Of a DNA stretch of 24,873 nt, positions 24,702 to 24,873 are shown in pieces. Made by a program: the position numbers and the translations under genes. Origin of the DNA: Strigomonas culicis. Its lineage: Eukaryota > Euglenozoa > Kinetoplastea > Trypanosomatida > Trypanosomatidae. The first letter of the stretch is position 1. Each line of letters starts with the position of its first letter. The notes under the pieces are model-generated. The model had not been told where the DNA came from and did not search any database. It saw only the letters and a program-made list of their open reading frames with translations. Location: NCBI GenBank assembly GCA_000482145.1, contig AUXH01000270.1:1-24873 (forward strand), given 5' to 3'.

Positions 24702-24873
24702 GCACCTTTGCACTTCATCCTGCACTGTTTTTATAGATTTCCCTTTTTTCTTCTGATCAACGCAATTCGTGTGTGAGAGGTACCGAAAATCATTCCCCTT
24801 TTGTGTGTGAGTGTGTATGAGCCCTACGACTGTGCTATATGTGTTCTGTGTGCAACCTGTCACAAGGACGAAC
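24702..24873 (+). repeat. H1 3' flank duplication, copy B (runs to window end)
   Basis: This is the second copy of the sequence at 21704-21876. In the first copy another H1 gene starts about 100 nt after this point, so a further H1 gene probably begins just past the window. Confidence 0.9.

Overview
The window comes from a trypanosomatid (kinetoplastid) nuclear chromosome. All supported genes lie on the + strand, none needs an intron, and they are separated by T-rich, low-complexity spacers with polypyrimidine tracts ending in AG. That is the layout of a polycistronic array matured by trans-splicing and polyadenylation. Coding DNA is GC-rich with GC-rich third positions, while spacers are AT-rich. 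TAA, TAG and TGA are all used as stops. Short histone H1 proteins without a globular domain and a Mic10 homologue fit this group. I cannot name the species.

Layout. 0-3.1 kb: a Mic10-type MICOS subunit, an unrecognised membrane-anchored protein with an 11-unit heptapeptide repeat, and the RNA polymerase II subunit RPB11. 3.6-15.6 kb: two very large paralogous membrane proteins (1744 and 1563 aa) flanking a 399-aa protein that I read as a divergent bromodomain protein interrupted by an insertion. Each giant carries five copies of a four-helix membrane module with an F-x-x-F-Q-P-F-x-G-G...Q-x-x-G-W signature, then two extra helices, a linker, further helices and a C-terminal DGAT2-type acyltransferase domain. 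Both end in KKKA, a dilysine ER-retrieval signature. 16.0-19.2 kb: an unrecognised protein with a mitochondrial-type N-terminus and an AAAP-family amino acid transporter. 19.2-20.8 kb: an AT-rich gap with a 22-nt perfect direct repeat. 20.8-24.9 kb: a 56-aa single-span protein and a histone H1-like cluster of three lysine/alanine-rich genes, with an RG-rich protein gene between copies 2 and 3. The window ends inside a duplicated H1 3' flank, so the cluster probably continues.

The genes do not form one pathway. The most unusual material is the pair of giant acyltransferase fusions. Their acyltransferase half points to acylglycerol synthesis in the ER; the repeat membrane half is of unknown function and may bind or move lipid (inference). 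Several coding starts were moved from an upstream non-ATG codon to the first in-frame ATG, because trypanosomatid genes start at ATG and the upstream codons lie in spacer-like sequence.
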